This document shows positions 51,671-63,583 of a stretch of 64,000 bases of DNA, piece by piece. The first letter of the stretch is position 1; the number at the start of each line of letters is the position of its first letter. The DNA comes from Ralstonia sp. 25mfcol4.1 (GTDB lineage Bacteria; Pseudomonadota; Gammaproteobacteria; Burkholderiales; Burkholderiaceae), in the NCBI RefSeq assembly GCF_900104095.1, contig NZ_FNJO01000001.1, positions 310,001 through 374,000 on the forward strand, written 5' to 3'. The notes beneath the pieces are model-generated. The model was not told where the DNA came from, ran no database searches, and saw only the letters and a list, made by a program, of their open reading frames with translations. Position numbers and translations under genes: made by a program.

Positions 51671-52822
51671 ATGCCTATCCGTTCCTGGGACATTTTCTGC
51701 ACGATCATCGACAACTTCGGCGACATCGGCGTTTGCTGGCGGCTGGCGCGCCAGCTGGCCCAGGAGCACGGTCATGCGGTCCGACTCTGGGTGGATGACC
51801 TGGCCAGCTTTGCCCGGCTGGCACCGGAAATCGACCCGGCCGCCACGCACCAGCGCCTGGCCGGTGTTGAAGTGCGGCGCTGGGCGCCGCAGCCGGACGC
51901 CCCGTTCGATGCCCCCGCGCCGCACGACGTCGTGATCGAGGCGTTCGCCTGCCACCTGCCCGAGTCGTTCCTGGCCGCCATGGCCGCCGCGCCGCGCAAG
52001 CCGGTCTGGATCAATCTGGAATATCTGAGTGCCGAGGACTGGGTCAGCGAGCACCACGCGATGGCGTCGCCCCATCCGCGCCTGCCGCTGACCAAGTACT
52101 TCTTCTTCCCGGGCTTTGCGCGCGGCACGGGCGGCCTGTTGCGCGAATCGATGATCGGCGCTTCGCGCGATGCCTTCCGCACCAGCCCGGCCGCGCAGGC
52201 CACGCTGTGGCACCGGCTCGGCGTCCAGCCCACGCCGGGGGCGCTGCAGGTCAGCCTGTTCGCCTATGAGAATCCGGCCACGCCCGCCCTGCTCGACCAA
52301 TGGCGCGACGGGGCCACGCCCATCGAATGCTTCGTTCCCCAGGGGCTGGCCGCGACACAGATCGGCCAATGGCTGGGCGCGGCGCCGCTGCCGGGCACCA
52401 CTCACCATCGCGGCAATCTCGTCCTCCATGGCATCCCGTTCGTGCGCCAGGAACACTACGACGAACTGCTCTGGGCTTGCGACATCAATTTCGTGCGCGG
52501 CGAGGATTCCTGCGTGCGCGCCCACTGGGCCGCCCGGCCGATGATCTGGCACATCTACCCGCAGGACGACCAGGCGCACCACATCAAGCTCGACGCGTGG
52601 CTGACACGTTTTGCGCGGGCAGGAGTGGCGCCCGAGGCATCCGCGGCGCTGATCGCTTTCTCCCATGCGTGGAACGGCTACGGCGCGGCACCCGACTGGG
52701 CGGCGCTGCAGGCACAACTGCCAGCCCTGACCGCCGGCATGGATCGTTGGCAGCGGCAGTTGCAGCACTTGGGCGACCTCGCAGCGAATCTCGTGGCCTT
52801 TAGCGAAAATCAGGTAAAATAG
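51671..52822 (+). CDS. earP: EF-P arginine rhamnosyltransferase EarP
   Basis: A 383-residue inverting glycosyltransferase (formerly DUF2331) that moves rhamnose from dTDP-L-rhamnose to Arg32 of elongation factor P. The N-terminal IDNFGDIGV motif carries the conserved Asp pair (D14, D18), and the C-terminal nucleotide-sugar site has [15 protein letters not shown] and [12 protein letters not shown]. The target gene efp follows 134 bases downstream on the same strand, the standard earP-efp pairing. Loss of this modification impairs translation of polyproline stretches, of which TonB in this window has many. Confidence 0.94.
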   Translation: MPIRSWDIFCTIIDNFGDIGVCWRLARQLAQEHGHAVRLWVDDLASFARLAPEIDPAATHQRLAGVEVRRWAPQPDAPFDAPAPHDVVIEAFACHLPESFLAAMAAAPRKPVWINLEYLSAEDWVSEHHAMASPHPRLPLTKYFFFPGFARGTGGLLRESMIGASRDAFRTSPAAQATLWHRLGVQPTPGALQVSLFAYENPATPALLDQWRDGATPIECFVPQGLAATQIGQWLGAAPLPGTTHHRGNLVLHGIPFVRQEHYDELLWACDINFVRGEDSCVRAHWAARPMIWHIYPQDDQAHHIKLDAWLTRFARAGVAPEASAALIAFSHAWNGYGAAPDWAALQAQLPALTAGMDRWQRQLQHLGDLAANLVAFSENQVK

Positions 52823-52956
52823 CCGGTTGATTTTGATGGCGAGCCAAGTTTCAAGGCCCAAGAACAAACTGCCGGCTGCGCGCCTTCGCCATACCGAATT
52901 CCGGGTGCTATCCCCTACCTTGTGCCCGGACCATTTTTTTCAGGAAGACAGTTCAG

Positions 52957-53517
52957 ATGAAAATCGCACAGGAACTCCGCGTCGGCAACGTGTTCATGAT
53001 CGGTTCCGACCCGATGGTGGTTCAGAAGGCCGAATACAACAAATCGGGCCGTAACGCCGCCGTTGTCAAGATGAAGTACAAGAACCTGCTGACGGACGCC
53101 CCGGGCGAATCGGTCTTCAAGGCCGACGACAAGTTCGAAGTGGTGGTGCTGGAACGTCGCGAATGCACGTTCTCGTACTTCGCCGACCCGATGTACGTGT
53201 TCATGGACACCGAGTTCAACCAGTACGAAGTCGAGAAGGACAGCATGGGTGATGCGCTGAACTACCTCGAAGACGGCATGGCTGTGGAAGTGGTGTTCTA
53301 CAACGACAAGGCCATCTCGGTGGACATGCCGACGACGCTGGTCCGCGAGATCATCTACACGGAACCGGCCGTCAAGGGCGACACCTCGTCGGGCAAGGTG
53401 CTCAAGGGCGCCAAGATCAACACCGGCTTCGAACTGCAAGTGCCGCTGTTCTGCAACATCGGCGACAAGATCGAAATCGACACGCGTACCGGCGAATACC
53501 GCAGCCGCGCCAACTAA
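52957..53517 (+). CDS. efp: Elongation factor P
   Basis: A 186-residue three-domain translation factor that relieves ribosome stalling at consecutive prolines. The tip loop of domain I reads NKSGRNAAV, with Arg at position 32, the residue rhamnosylated by EarP; EF-P of the EpmA type has Lys here. The C-terminal signature [18 protein letters not shown] and [16 protein letters not shown] is complete. A terminator lies 23 bases after the stop. Confidence 0.97.
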   Translation: MKIAQELRVGNVFMIGSDPMVVQKAEYNKSGRNAAVVKMKYKNLLTDAPGESVFKADDKFEVVVLERRECTFSYFADPMYVFMDTEFNQYEVEKDSMGDALNYLEDGMAVEVVFYNDKAISVDMPTTLVREIIYTEPAVKGDTSSGKVLKGAKINTGFELQVPLFCNIGDKIEIDTRTGEYRSRAN

Positions 53518-53540
53518 GCTTCACGGCGCCACGCGATAAG

Positions 53541-53567
53541 AAAGGGCAGCTTCGGCTGCCCTTTTTG
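53541..53567 (+). terminator. Intrinsic terminator between efp and nagZ
   Basis: AAAGGGCAGC, tetraloop TTCG, GCTGCCCTTTTT: a perfect stem with A and T tracts on both sides, so it can serve the convergent nagZ transcript too. Confidence 0.92.
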
Positions 53568-53597
53568 TCGTCCCCGGCGTGCCGGGCGCCGTGATCC

Positions 53598-54647
53598 TTA
53601 CTTGACCAAATCCAGGTCCTTCAGCAGACGCAGCGCGGCACGGTATTCGCCCTCCTGCACGAGCTTGTTCCAGTCCAGCGGCTTGCGGCGGCCAAACAGC
53701 TTGCGGATACGGCGCTGCGACGTCTTCGAAATCGACGTGTCGAGCTCCGAAAGCAGCTGATCGGCCTTGTCCGGGTTGTTGCAGATCAAGACCATGTCAC
53801 AACCGGCGTCGAGCGCGGCCTTGGCGCCCTGCGTGACGGTGCCCGCAACGCTGGCGCCCTCCATGCTGAGGTCGTCGCTGAAAATCACGCCTTCGAAACC
53901 CAGCTGCGAGCGCAGGACGTCCTGGAGCCAGAAGTGCGAAAAGCCCGCCGGCGCCGGATCCACCTTGGGATAGATCACGTGTGCCGGCATCACCGAGGCC
54001 AGCGCCGGCCCCATCCAGTCATACGGACGGGCATCGTGTGCCAGGATCTCGTCGAGCGTGCGCTCGTCGACGGGCACCGCCACGTGGGAATCGGCCTCCA
54101 CGTAGCCATGCCCCGGAAAATGCTTGCCGCAGTTCGCCATGCCGGCCAGCAGCAGGCCGTGGGTCAGATGATTGGCCAGCATCGTGACCACGCGCGGATC
54201 GGCGTGGAAGGCACGGTCGCCGATCACGCCGCTGCGGCCGAAGTCCAGGTCGAGCACCGGCGTGAAGCTCAGGTCGATATCGCAGGCTCGCAGTTCGGCC
54301 GCCAGCACATAGCCGCAGGCGATGGCCGCCTTGGTGGCCGTCAGCACGTCGCGGTCCCACAGCTGGCCCAGTCTGGCCATGGCCGGCAGGTGCGTGAAGC
54401 CGTCGGTCTTGGCGCGCTGCACGCGGCCGCCTTCGTGGTCGATGCAGATCAGCACATCGTCGCGCACATTGCGGATCGCGCGGGTCAACGTCACCAGCTG
54501 CGCGCGCGACTCGAAATTGCGCGCGAACAGGATCACGCCACCGGTCAGGGGATGCGCGATGCGGCGCTCGTCTTCGGCATTGAGCTGCTTGCCCACCACG
54601 TCGAGCACCACGGGACCCGGACGCTTGCCGGACACTTTATTGTTCAT
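53598..54647 (-). CDS. nagZ: Beta-N-acetylhexosaminidase (peptidoglycan recycling)
   Basis: Cytosolic family 3 glycosidase of 349 residues that removes GlcNAc from anhydromuropeptides during cell-wall recycling. Signatures: GGVILFARNFES, CIDHEGGRVQR, the histidine loop KHFPGHGYVEADSH and the nucleophile Asp in FSDDLSMEGA. It is the last gene of the minus-strand lepA-to-nagZ block, 6 bases after acpS. Confidence 0.95.
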   Translation of the reverse strand: MNNKVSGKRPGPVVLDVVGKQLNAEDERRIAHPLTGGVILFARNFESRAQLVTLTRAIRNVRDDVLICIDHEGGRVQRAKTDGFTHLPAMARLGQLWDRDVLTATKAAIACGYVLAAELRACDIDLSFTPVLDLDFGRSGVIGDRAFHADPRVVTMLANHLTHGLLLAGMANCGKHFPGHGYVEADSHVAVPVDERTLDEILAHDARPYDWMGPALASVMPAHVIYPKVDPAPAGFSHFWLQDVLRSQLGFEGVIFSDDLSMEGASVAGTVTQGAKAALDAGCDMVLICNNPDKADQLLSELDTSISKTSQRRIRKLFGRRKPLDWNKLVQEGEYRAALRLLKDLDLVK

Positions 54648-54653
54648 ATCGGT

Positions 54654-55082
54654 TCAGTTCGAGGCTGGTTCAGGCAGCGGACCGGGCTGAGCCGTCCGCT
54701 CCGCGATCGCGAAGGCGACCGCATACTCATGTTCATCGCTGACACTGACCCGAATGGTCAGGCCGCGTTCCCGAACCCACTCGGCCAGCTCGCCCGTGCA
54801 CTGCGGGGTGGGCTCGCCAGACGGCAGGTTCAGCAATTCCATCGCGCGCCAGGTCATCGGCCAGCGCATGCCGAGCCCGATCGCCTTCGAGAAGGCTTCC
54901 TTGGCGGCAAAGCGCGTGGCCAGGAACGCCAGGCCGCGCTTTTCGGAGCGCGCCTTGCGCGCGTGATAGATCTTCAGTTCGCGCGGGCCGAGTACCTTTT
55001 CGGCAAACCGGCCGCGCGTGCGATCCATCACGCCTTGCACGCGATCAATCTGGATGATGTCGGTGCCGACGCCGTAGATCAC
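54654..55082 (-). CDS. acpS: Holo-[acyl-carrier-protein] synthase
   Basis: A 142-residue phosphopantetheinyl transferase that loads ACP with the CoA arm. The GTG at 55082 gives [15 protein letters not shown], with the conserved Asp D8 of the metal site; the frame is open far upstream inside pdxJ, but that part is a shadow. The second motif [13 protein letters not shown] carries the catalytic Glu/Lys pair. The GTG overlaps the pdxJ stop by two bases, showing translational coupling. Slightly longer than E. coli AcpS (126). Confidence 0.94.
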   Translation of the reverse strand: MIYGVGTDIIQIDRVQGVMDRTRGRFAEKVLGPRELKIYHARKARSEKRGLAFLATRFAAKEAFSKAIGLGMRWPMTWRAMELLNLPSGEPTPQCTGELAEWVRERGLTIRVSVSDEHEYAVAFAIAERTAQPGPLPEPASN

Positions 55083-55861
55083 GCCGCCTGCCCCGGCACG
55101 GGATAACGGGTGCCAAGCCGCGCCGCCACCATGATGGCCTTCATCTCGCGCACGGCGTTCTGCCAGCCGACGAACACCGCGTGCGCGACGATGGCGTGGC
55201 CGATGTTCAGCTCCTTGATGCCCGGCAGCGCCGCGATGCGTTGCACGTTCGTGTAATGCAGGCCATGGCCGGCGTTGACGATCAGGCCGTGCTTCTGGCC
55301 AGCCATCACGCCCTGGGCCACGCGCTGGAACTCCGCTTCCTGCGTATCGGCCGTGTGGGCATCGGCATAGGCGCCGGTATGGATCTCGATCACCGGCGCC
55401 TTGCACGCGGCTGCGGCGGCAATCTGATCGGGGTCCGCGTCGATGAACAGCGACACACGGATGCCGGCATCGGCCAGCTGGCGGCATGCCGCGCTGACCT
55501 GCTCGAAATGGCCCGCCACGTCGAGACCGCCTTCGGTGGTCACTTCCTCGCGCTTTTCCGGCACCAGGCACACGTCCTGCGGCTTGATCTCGCACGCGAT
55601 GTCGAGCATTTCGGCAGTAATGGCGCACTCGAGGTTCATGCGCGTAGCCAGCTTCGGGCGCAGCGCGCGCACGTCGGCATCGCGGATATGGCGGCGGTCC
55701 TCGCGCAGGTGCAGCGTAATCAGGTCGGCGCCGGCTTCCTCGGCCTGCAGCGCGGCCTGGATCGGGTCGGGATAGACAGTGCCGCGCGCATTGCGCAGCG
55801 TGGCAACGTGATCGATGTTGACGCCGAGGTCGATGACCCCGGGATTCGCGTGGAAGATCAT
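55079..55861 (-). CDS. pdxJ: Pyridoxine 5'-phosphate synthase
   Basis: A 260-residue TIM-barrel enzyme that closes the pyridine ring of vitamin B6 from 1-deoxyxylulose 5-phosphate and aminoacetone phosphate. Signatures: [45 protein letters not shown] and [12 protein letters not shown]. It sits between recO and acpS as in many proteobacteria. The start [10 protein letters not shown] has a short N-terminal lead before the first barrel strand. Confidence 0.96.
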   Translation of the reverse strand: MIFHANPGVIDLGVNIDHVATLRNARGTVYPDPIQAALQAEEAGADLITLHLREDRRHIRDADVRALRPKLATRMNLECAITAEMLDIACEIKPQDVCLVPEKREEVTTEGGLDVAGHFEQVSAACRQLADAGIRVSLFIDADPDQIAAAAACKAPVIEIHTGAYADAHTADTQEAEFQRVAQGVMAGQKHGLIVNAGHGLHYTNVQRIAALPGIKELNIGHAIVAHAVFVGWQNAVREMKAIMVAARLGTRYPVPGQAA

Positions 55862-55888
55862 GCCGGGTTGCTCAGAGGGAAATGGGAA

Positions 55889-56770
55889 TCAAAGGTACTG
55901 CAGATCGATCAGGATCTGGCGCGTTTTCAGCGGCTCGCCCTGTAGATAATAATGCAGCAGGAACCGCATCAGCGCGCGGCTTTGCGTAACCGTTTGTGCG
56001 CGTCCGTAGTCGTCCTGCGCCATGTCCAGCAGCGTCTGCCCCGACACCACGGGCCAGCTCGACGGATCGCTGGCATGCGCGCGCCGTACGCCGCGCTCCG
56101 GCTGGTACACGTAATCGAGACCGGGCTGCACGCGCTCGCCAGTCTTGATGCATTGATCGAACGCCACCGCGAAGCCGGTTTCCTGCAGCAGCACGCGCTC
56201 GAAGCCGCGCAGCACCAGGCTGGCCGGCTCGCCATGCGCCAGCCGCGTCAGCGTGATCATGTAGTGCTTGAACAGCGCGGGATGCGCATCCTCGCGCGGG
56301 CAGAATCGCAATAGCAATTCATTCAAATAGAAGCCCGACAGCAGCCCATCGCCGGCCAGCGGCAGCATGCCGCCCATGTACTCGGCCTTGGTCAGCGTCT
56401 TGACCTCGCCGCGCCCGGTCCATGACAACGAAATGGGATGGAAATGCTGCAGCACGGCGCGCAACGCCGAATGCGGGCGCTTGGCGCCCTTGGCGACCAT
56501 CGCCATGCGCCCATGATCGCGCGTGAAGACGTCGAGGATCAGGCTGGTTTCGCGATAGGGATAGGCATGGAGCACGAACCCCGCCTCGTTGGTGACGCGC
56601 AACTCCGAGCGCGCCGGCACGATGCGCATCGCGCGGTCCATCATTTCCCGCCCGGCGGCCACCGCAGGGCTCAGCGCGGAAATGGCGCCCGACTCCAGCA
56701 CCTCGGCGGCCTCCTCGGCAATCGGATCGGCACTGCGCGCACGCGGCGCGCCGCGGCGCACGTCAGGCAT
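55889..56770 (-). CDS. recO: DNA repair protein RecO
   Basis: A 293-residue recombination mediator that with RecR loads RecA at gaps. After an unusual N-terminal extension of about 55 residues (Ala/Glu/Arg-rich, start at 56770) come the OB-fold ([34 protein letters not shown]), a helical body ([14 protein letters not shown]) and a C-terminal region. The classic zinc-finger cysteines are mostly absent, as in several beta-proteobacteria. A later in-frame ATG within the extension may be the true start. It begins 5 bases after the era stop. Confidence 0.9.
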   Translation of the reverse strand: MPDVRRGAPRARSADPIAEEAAEVLESGAISALSPAVAAGREMMDRAMRIVPARSELRVTNEAGFVLHAYPYRETSLILDVFTRDHGRMAMVAKGAKRPHSALRAVLQHFHPISLSWTGRGEVKTLTKAEYMGGMLPLAGDGLLSGFYLNELLLRFCPREDAHPALFKHYMITLTRLAHGEPASLVLRGFERVLLQETGFAVAFDQCIKTGERVQPGLDYVYQPERGVRRAHASDPSSWPVVSGQTLLDMAQDDYGRAQTVTQSRALMRFLLHYYLQGEPLKTRQILIDLQYL

Positions 56771-56775
56771 CTTGC

Positions 56776-57714
56776 TCACTCGTAGCCGTAGGCGCGCAAT
56801 CCGGCTTCGTTGTCGGCCCAGCCGCTCTTGACCTTGATCCACATTTCCAGGTAGACCTTGCCGTCGAACAGCTTTTCCATGTCGAGGCGCGCCTCGGTGG
56901 AGATCTGCTTGAGCTTGCTGCCCTTGTTGCCGATGATCATGGCCTTGTGCGCGTCGCGCTCGACCAGGATCGTGGCGAAAATACGGCGCAGCCGGCCTTC
57001 CGTCTCGAACTTGTCGATGACGACCGTGCTCGTGTACGGCAGCTCGTCGCCGGTCCAGCGGAACACCTTTTCGCGGATGATTTCCGATGCCAGGAACCGC
57101 TCGCTGCGGTCGGTCATCGCATCCACGTCGTACATCGGCTCGCCTTCCGGCAGGTAGGGCCGGATGATGGCCAGCAGGCGGTCGATGTGGTCGCGCGTCT
57201 TGGCAGACATCGGCACCACTTCCGTGAACGGAAAACGCTGCCCCATCTGTTCCAGGAACGGCATCATCACTTCCGACCGGCCTTCGCCGATGCGGTCGAG
57301 CTTGTTGCACACCAGCAGCACCGGCACGTTCTTCGGCAGCAGCGTCAGTACCTTTTCGTCATCGGGGCCGAAGTAGCCGGCTTCCACGACGAACAGCACC
57401 ACATCCACCGACGACAGCGTCGATGTCACCGCGCGGTTCAGCGAGCGGTTCAATGCGCTGGCATGGCGCGTCTGGAAACCCGGGGTGTCGGCGAACACGT
57501 ACTGCGCATCATCGGTGGTCTGAATACCGACGATACGATGGCGCGTGGTCTGGGCCTTGCGGGATGTGATGCTGATCTTCTGGCCGACCAGCGCGTTCAT
57601 CAGCGTGGACTTGCCCACGTTCGGACGGCCAACAATGGCCACGGTGCCGCAGCGAAATGCCGTGGCACCTGAGGGTTCCGCCGCAGCCTGCTGCGGAGGG
57701 AGAGAATCGGTCAT
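56776..57714 (-). CDS. era: GTPase Era
   Basis: A 312-residue essential ribosome-assembly GTPase that binds the 3' end of 16S rRNA. G motifs: GRPNVGKST (G1), QTTRHR (G2 region), DTPGFQ (G3), NKLDR (G4) and a KH domain near the C-terminus ([12 protein letters not shown]). Its ATG overlaps the rnc stop (ATGA), so it is coupled to RNase III. Confidence 0.96.
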   Translation of the reverse strand: MTDSLPPQQAAAEPSGATAFRCGTVAIVGRPNVGKSTLMNALVGQKISITSRKAQTTRHRIVGIQTTDDAQYVFADTPGFQTRHASALNRSLNRAVTSTLSSVDVVLFVVEAGYFGPDDEKVLTLLPKNVPVLLVCNKLDRIGEGRSEVMMPFLEQMGQRFPFTEVVPMSAKTRDHIDRLLAIIRPYLPEGEPMYDVDAMTDRSERFLASEIIREKVFRWTGDELPYTSTVVIDKFETEGRLRRIFATILVERDAHKAMIIGNKGSKLKQISTEARLDMEKLFDGKVYLEMWIKVKSGWADNEAGLRAYGYE

Positions 57715-58481
57715 TCCTTCAACCTGAGAGACAACTGGGGATCCGGTGGCACCGGCTGCTTGCGCGTCTTGCCTGTTCGCTCGGCACGGCTGCGCTTGAG
57801 CAACTGGGGCACGAGCTTCTGGACTTCGTCCAGCGCGAGCTTGGCCGCCGCCTGCTCGGCCGCGCGGCGCGACGCGCCGGTGCCGAACACGCGCACCTCC
57901 AGTTTAGGCACGATGCATTCGACTTCAAATTGCTGGCTGTGCGCCGCACCGTGCGTGGCGATGACGTTGTACTGCGGCAGGGCAATCTTGTGACCCTGCA
58001 GGTACTCCTGGAGCAGCGTCTTGGCATCCTTGCCCAGCGTGCGCGGATCCACCTGCTCCAGAATGGGGATATACAGCTTGCGGATCAACGCCCGGGCGGC
58101 GTCGAACCCGCTATCGAGGAATACCGCACCAACGATGGCCTCAAGCGCGTCCGCCAGAATCGACGGCCGGCGGAAGCCGCCGCTCTTGAGTTCGCCTTCG
58201 CCCAGACGCAATGCGTCCGACAACTGCAGCATCTGGGCGATCTCGTACAGCGCCTGCTGCTTGACCAGATTGGCACGTACGCGCGACAGGTCGCCCTCGT
58301 CCAGCTTGCCGAACATGCCATACAGCATGTCCGCCACCGCACAGTTCAGCACCGAATCGCCAAGAAACTCCAGGCGTTCGTTGTGCTGTGCGCTATGACT
58401 GCGATGCGTGAGCGCCTGCTGCAGCAATTCGGGCTTGCTGAATCGGTAGCCGAGACGTTGCTGCAAGGCGTCGAGGGTCAT
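57711..58481 (-). CDS. rnc: Ribonuclease III
   Basis: A 256-residue dsRNA endonuclease for rRNA and mRNA processing. The signature [11 protein letters not shown] (about 36-46) and the second acidic patch [15 protein letters not shown] hold the metal ligands; the dsRNA-binding domain follows ([35 protein letters not shown]). A basic Lys/Arg tail of about 25 residues extends beyond the usual end. Located between a DUF4845 gene and era. Confidence 0.96.
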   Translation of the reverse strand: MTLDALQQRLGYRFSKPELLQQALTHRSHSAQHNERLEFLGDSVLNCAVADMLYGMFGKLDEGDLSRVRANLVKQQALYEIAQMLQLSDALRLGEGELKSGGFRRPSILADALEAIVGAVFLDSGFDAARALIRKLYIPILEQVDPRTLGKDAKTLLQEYLQGHKIALPQYNVIATHGAAHSQQFEVECIVPKLEVRVFGTGASRRAAEQAAAKLALDEVQKLVPQLLKRSRAERTGKTRKQPVPPDPQLSLRLKE

Positions 58482-58485
58482 GTCT

Positions 58486-58878
58486 TTACTGCGTTCCCGA
58501 GTAGGTAATCAAAAAACTCAACGGACCATAGATCTTCACTTCGGTCCGGTATTCGAAGCCGATCGAGCGAATGCGCCCGGTTTCGTCCTCGCTCACGTCC
58601 AGATCCTCGCCCCGGATCGAACTGATATTGTCGATCTGGGCCTGCCTGTCGAAGTTGGCCGCTACGTCCTTGCGGTTGCTCGATCGGTCCTTGGCGTAGC
58701 TGGTCGCCCGCTTGACCGAGAAATATTCCAGCATGCTGGGAATCGACTTCAATGCCGGCAAAGCGACCGCCAGCACCAGTGCAACCACCACCAGCATCGA
58801 TCCCAACGAAAATCCGCGTGACTTATGAATCACAAACACGCGGACTTCCCCCCTTTTACCCAAAACCTTCTGACCCAT
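58486..58878 (-). CDS. DUF4845 membrane protein
   Basis: A 130-residue protein of unknown role, found between lepB and rnc in many beta- and gamma-proteobacteria. One membrane helix (about 22-43, [21 protein letters not shown]) with a pilin-like RGFSL start is followed by a periplasmic domain ([33 protein letters not shown]). GAGGG nine bases before the ATG at 58878. The RGFS motif resembles a type IV pilin-like leader, but no clear peptidase Gly-Phe/Glu context is present. Confidence 0.85.
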   Translation of the reverse strand: MGQKVLGKRGEVRVFVIHKSRGFSLGSMLVVVALVLAVALPALKSIPSMLEYFSVKRATSYAKDRSSNRKDVAANFDRQAQIDNISSIRGEDLDVSEDETGRIRSIGFEYRTEVKIYGPLSFLITYSGTQ

Positions 58879-58929
58879 CGCGCTGCCCTCTATATTGAGT
58901 GTTTTGCGCTGCGTAGTGCCGTGAACGGC

Positions 58930-59829
58930 TTATTTGAACGACCCTACGCGCCCGAAATTGCCCAGATTCATCCAGATCATGAAGGCCTTGCCGACGATAT
59001 TCTTGTCGGGTACGAAGCCCCAGTATCGGGAATCCAGGCTGTTGTCACGGTTATCCCCCATGACGAAATAGTGACCTTCCGGCACTTTACATGTCAGTCC
59101 CTGCTGATTGTAAGTGCAGTTCTCGCGGAACGGAAAATCCGGATCGGCGCCGGCAACGAAGGCCGGCCTGTCCGTGTCGTTCAGAATGCCATGTTCGGGG
59201 CCGCCCGGCAGCTTTTCGGTGAAATGCTTCGAATATGCCAGACGCTCCTCGTCGAGATAGTCGGGCAGTGCGCTGTATTCGGCGGGCTTGCCGTTGATGG
59301 TCAGTTTCTTGTTTTCGTAACGCACCACGTCGCCCGGCACACCGATTACGCGCTTGATGTAGTCAAGCGACTCGTCCTTCGGATAGCGGAACACCATGAC
59401 ATCGCCGCGTTGCGGCTCGCCCACGTCGATGATTTTCTTGTTCACCACCGGCAGGCGAATACCGTAGTCGTACTTGTTCACCAGGATGAAATCGCCGATC
59501 AGCAGCGTGGGGATCATCGACCCGGACGGGATCTTGAACGGCTCCACGACAAACGATCGCAGCACGAATACCGCCAGGATTACCGGGAAGAAACTCGCCG
59601 AATATTCGAGCCACCACGGCTGGCGCATTTTCTCTTCCGCCAGCTTCGCGCGCGAGCGATCCAGCTCCGTGCCGGCCGGCACGGCCTGCATGTGCTGGCG
59701 CTGGGCGTCGAATTCGGCCAGCGCCAGTTGCGTCACGCTGCGGCGTTGACGCTCGAATACGAGCTTGTCCGCAACCCAGGCAATGCCCGTAATGACCACC
59801 AGCACAAAAAGGATCAGTGCGAAATTCAT
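58930..59829 (-). CDS. lepB: Signal peptidase I
   Basis: Inner-membrane serine protease of 299 residues that removes Sec and Tat signal peptides. One helix at about 3-22 and a second at about 78-95, then the catalytic domain: nucleophile S104 in PSGSMIPTLL, general base K159 in DYIKRVIGVPGD, and the box E region MGDNRDNSLDSRYWGFVP. It is transcribed after lepA, 63 bases downstream. Confidence 0.96.
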   Translation of the reverse strand: MNFALILFVLVVITGIAWVADKLVFERQRRSVTQLALAEFDAQRQHMQAVPAGTELDRSRAKLAEEKMRQPWWLEYSASFFPVILAVFVLRSFVVEPFKIPSGSMIPTLLIGDFILVNKYDYGIRLPVVNKKIIDVGEPQRGDVMVFRYPKDESLDYIKRVIGVPGDVVRYENKKLTINGKPAEYSALPDYLDEERLAYSKHFTEKLPGGPEHGILNDTDRPAFVAGADPDFPFRENCTYNQQGLTCKVPEGHYFVMGDNRDNSLDSRYWGFVPDKNIVGKAFMIWMNLGNFGRVGSFK

Positions 59830-59892
59830 GACGGCTTGGAGTGATGTCGATTTGTTGGTATCGCCGGCTTGTTATCGCCAGAGCGCAGGCAT

Positions 59893-61686
<1,794 letters not shown>

Positions 61687-61956
61687 CTAGTGATCTGGAA
61701 AACGCCAGCGCAGCCCGGCATGACAGAATGGCGCGGGCGCGGCAAAAAGTGGGGCGCACGGTTTTTGCGCCAATCCGCGATTTTACCGGATTTTCAAGGA
61801 CTTCCGTCGCGCGAAATGCCTTTGCGCGCCGTGAATCGGCGCACTTCGGCATGGCGATTGCTGCACCTTGCCAAAAAACGATCGCGCCGGAGGGCATCCG
61901 GCGCGATCAGTCGACCTTCGTTGACCTTCGGGCGGCCCTGATGGCCACGCAATGGC

Positions 61957-63450
61957 TTAGCGGCTCTGGCTCGGACGCAGGGTCAGCACCTGGGTGGCAT
62001 CGCCGCGCCGCACGAACACCGCGGCCATCCGGTTCTTGTCCAGGGACTTGACCAGATCGTTGAACTGACGTGCCCCCGTCACATCCGTGTCGCCCAGGCG
62101 GAGAATGATGTCGCCCGGACGGATGCCGGCACGCGCGGCCGGACCGTCCGCCGTATCGACTTCCACGCCAGACTTGACCTTGAGCTCGCGCAGGCGCGCT
62201 TCGGGGATGTCGTTGACGACCAGGCCCAGCGCATTGGGCTTGGCTGAAGGCTGATCCTCGCCGCCGCTATTGCCTTTCCGGTCGCCCTTGCGCGCCGCAA
62301 CCTTGGCATTGTCGGGCTCCAGCTCCGCAACAGTGATCTGCACCTCGCGCGTCTGGCCCTTGCGCCACACCTGCAACGGCACCCGCGTGCCCGGCTTGGT
62401 ATCGCCAACCATGCGCGGCAGATCCGAAGCCTTCTCGATATCGCGACCGTTGAACTTCAGGATGATGTCGCCGGCCTCGATGCCCGCCTTCTCGGCCGGA
62501 CCGCCCGGCTCGACGCTGCCCACCAATGCGCCCCGGGCCCGACCCAGGCCCAGCGAATCGGCGGCTTCCTTCGACACATCGCTGATCGCCACGGCAATAC
62601 GGCCACGCGTGACCTTGCCATTCGCCTTGAGCTGCTCCGTCACGCGCATCGCCTCGTCGATCGGAATCGCGAACGAAATGCCCATGTAGCCGCCGCTGCG
62701 ACTGTAGATCTGCGAATTGATGCCGATGACCTCGCCGCGCAGGTTGATCAGCGGGCCGCCCGAATTGCCGGGGTTCACCGCCACATCGGTCTGAATGAAC
62801 GGCAGATAGTCGCCCGTATCACGACCCTTGGCCGATACGATGCCAGCGGTCACGCTGTTGTCCAGGCCGAACGGCGAGCCGATGGCCAGTACCCATTCGC
62901 CGGGGCGGATCTTGTCGGAATCGCCCAGTGCCAGACGCGGCAGGCCCGTGGCCTCGATCTTGAGCAGCGCCACGTCGGTGCGCTTGTCGGACCCGATCAG
63001 CTTGGCCTTGAATTCGCGCTTGTCGGGCAGCGTGACATAGATCGTCTCGGCGTCAGCCACCACGTGAGCGTTGGTCATCACGTAGCCATCCTGGCTGATG
63101 ATGAACCCCGACCCCACGCCACGGCTCTGCTCCTCGCCCTGGGGCGGGGTCTGCGGCTGGCCGCGGCGCGGTGGCGTCGGCTGGCCGGGCATCGGCACGC
63201 CAAAGAAACGACGGAAAAACTCCGCCATCTCATCGTCTTCGGGGGAATTGCCGCCCCGCGACCGGACCCGTTCGGTGGTGCGGATATTGACCACCGCCGG
63301 ACTGGCCTTCTCGACGAGGTCAGTAAAATCGGGCAGGTTGTAATTCGAGGCCGCCGCCTGGGCGTGGCCCACTTCGGAAACGGCCGGACCAAGCACGAGC
63401 ATGGCCACCATGACCATGGCCCGCGCGAGGGCGGGGGATCTGGAAATCAT
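61957..63450 (-). CDS. mucD: DegP/MucD-family periplasmic serine protease
   Basis: A 497-residue HtrA-type protease and chaperone for misfolded envelope proteins. The start at 63450 (MISRSPALARAMV) has GGGAG seven bases upstream and gives a signal peptide ending near HAQA. Catalytic triad H129 (TNAHVV), D159 (RTDVALLK) and S230 (GNSGGPL), then two PDZ domains (about 295-380 and 410-490) joined by a charged Lys/Gly/Asp linker. A Pro/Gln/Arg-rich loop (about 85-110) precedes the protease core. It follows the mucB gene, as in the sigma-E regulatory locus. Confidence 0.93.
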   Translation of the reverse strand: MISRSPALARAMVMVAMLVLGPAVSEVGHAQAAASNYNLPDFTDLVEKASPAVVNIRTTERVRSRGGNSPEDDEMAEFFRRFFGVPMPGQPTPPRRGQPQTPPQGEEQSRGVGSGFIISQDGYVMTNAHVVADAETIYVTLPDKREFKAKLIGSDKRTDVALLKIEATGLPRLALGDSDKIRPGEWVLAIGSPFGLDNSVTAGIVSAKGRDTGDYLPFIQTDVAVNPGNSGGPLINLRGEVIGINSQIYSRSGGYMGISFAIPIDEAMRVTEQLKANGKVTRGRIAVAISDVSKEAADSLGLGRARGALVGSVEPGGPAEKAGIEAGDIILKFNGRDIEKASDLPRMVGDTKPGTRVPLQVWRKGQTREVQITVAELEPDNAKVAARKGDRKGNSGGEDQPSAKPNALGLVVNDIPEARLRELKVKSGVEVDTADGPAARAGIRPGDIILRLGDTDVTGARQFNDLVKSLDKNRMAAVFVRRGDATQVLTLRPSQSR

Positions 63451-63583
63451 CGACGAACTCCCGGGAGAATCTGCGAGAAACGGATGCTTCGCGGCAAGGC
63501 CAAGGCCGGGGCGCCTGCGAAGCGCACTGCCTGGTGGTCCGGCGCGGGATCCGCTGCCCCGTCGCCGCCACGCCAAGATTCGC

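Noticed and set aside
54654..55628. Long reading of acpS starting inside pdxJ
   Set aside because: Only the part from GTG 55082 is AcpS; the rest is pdxJ read in the wrong frame.
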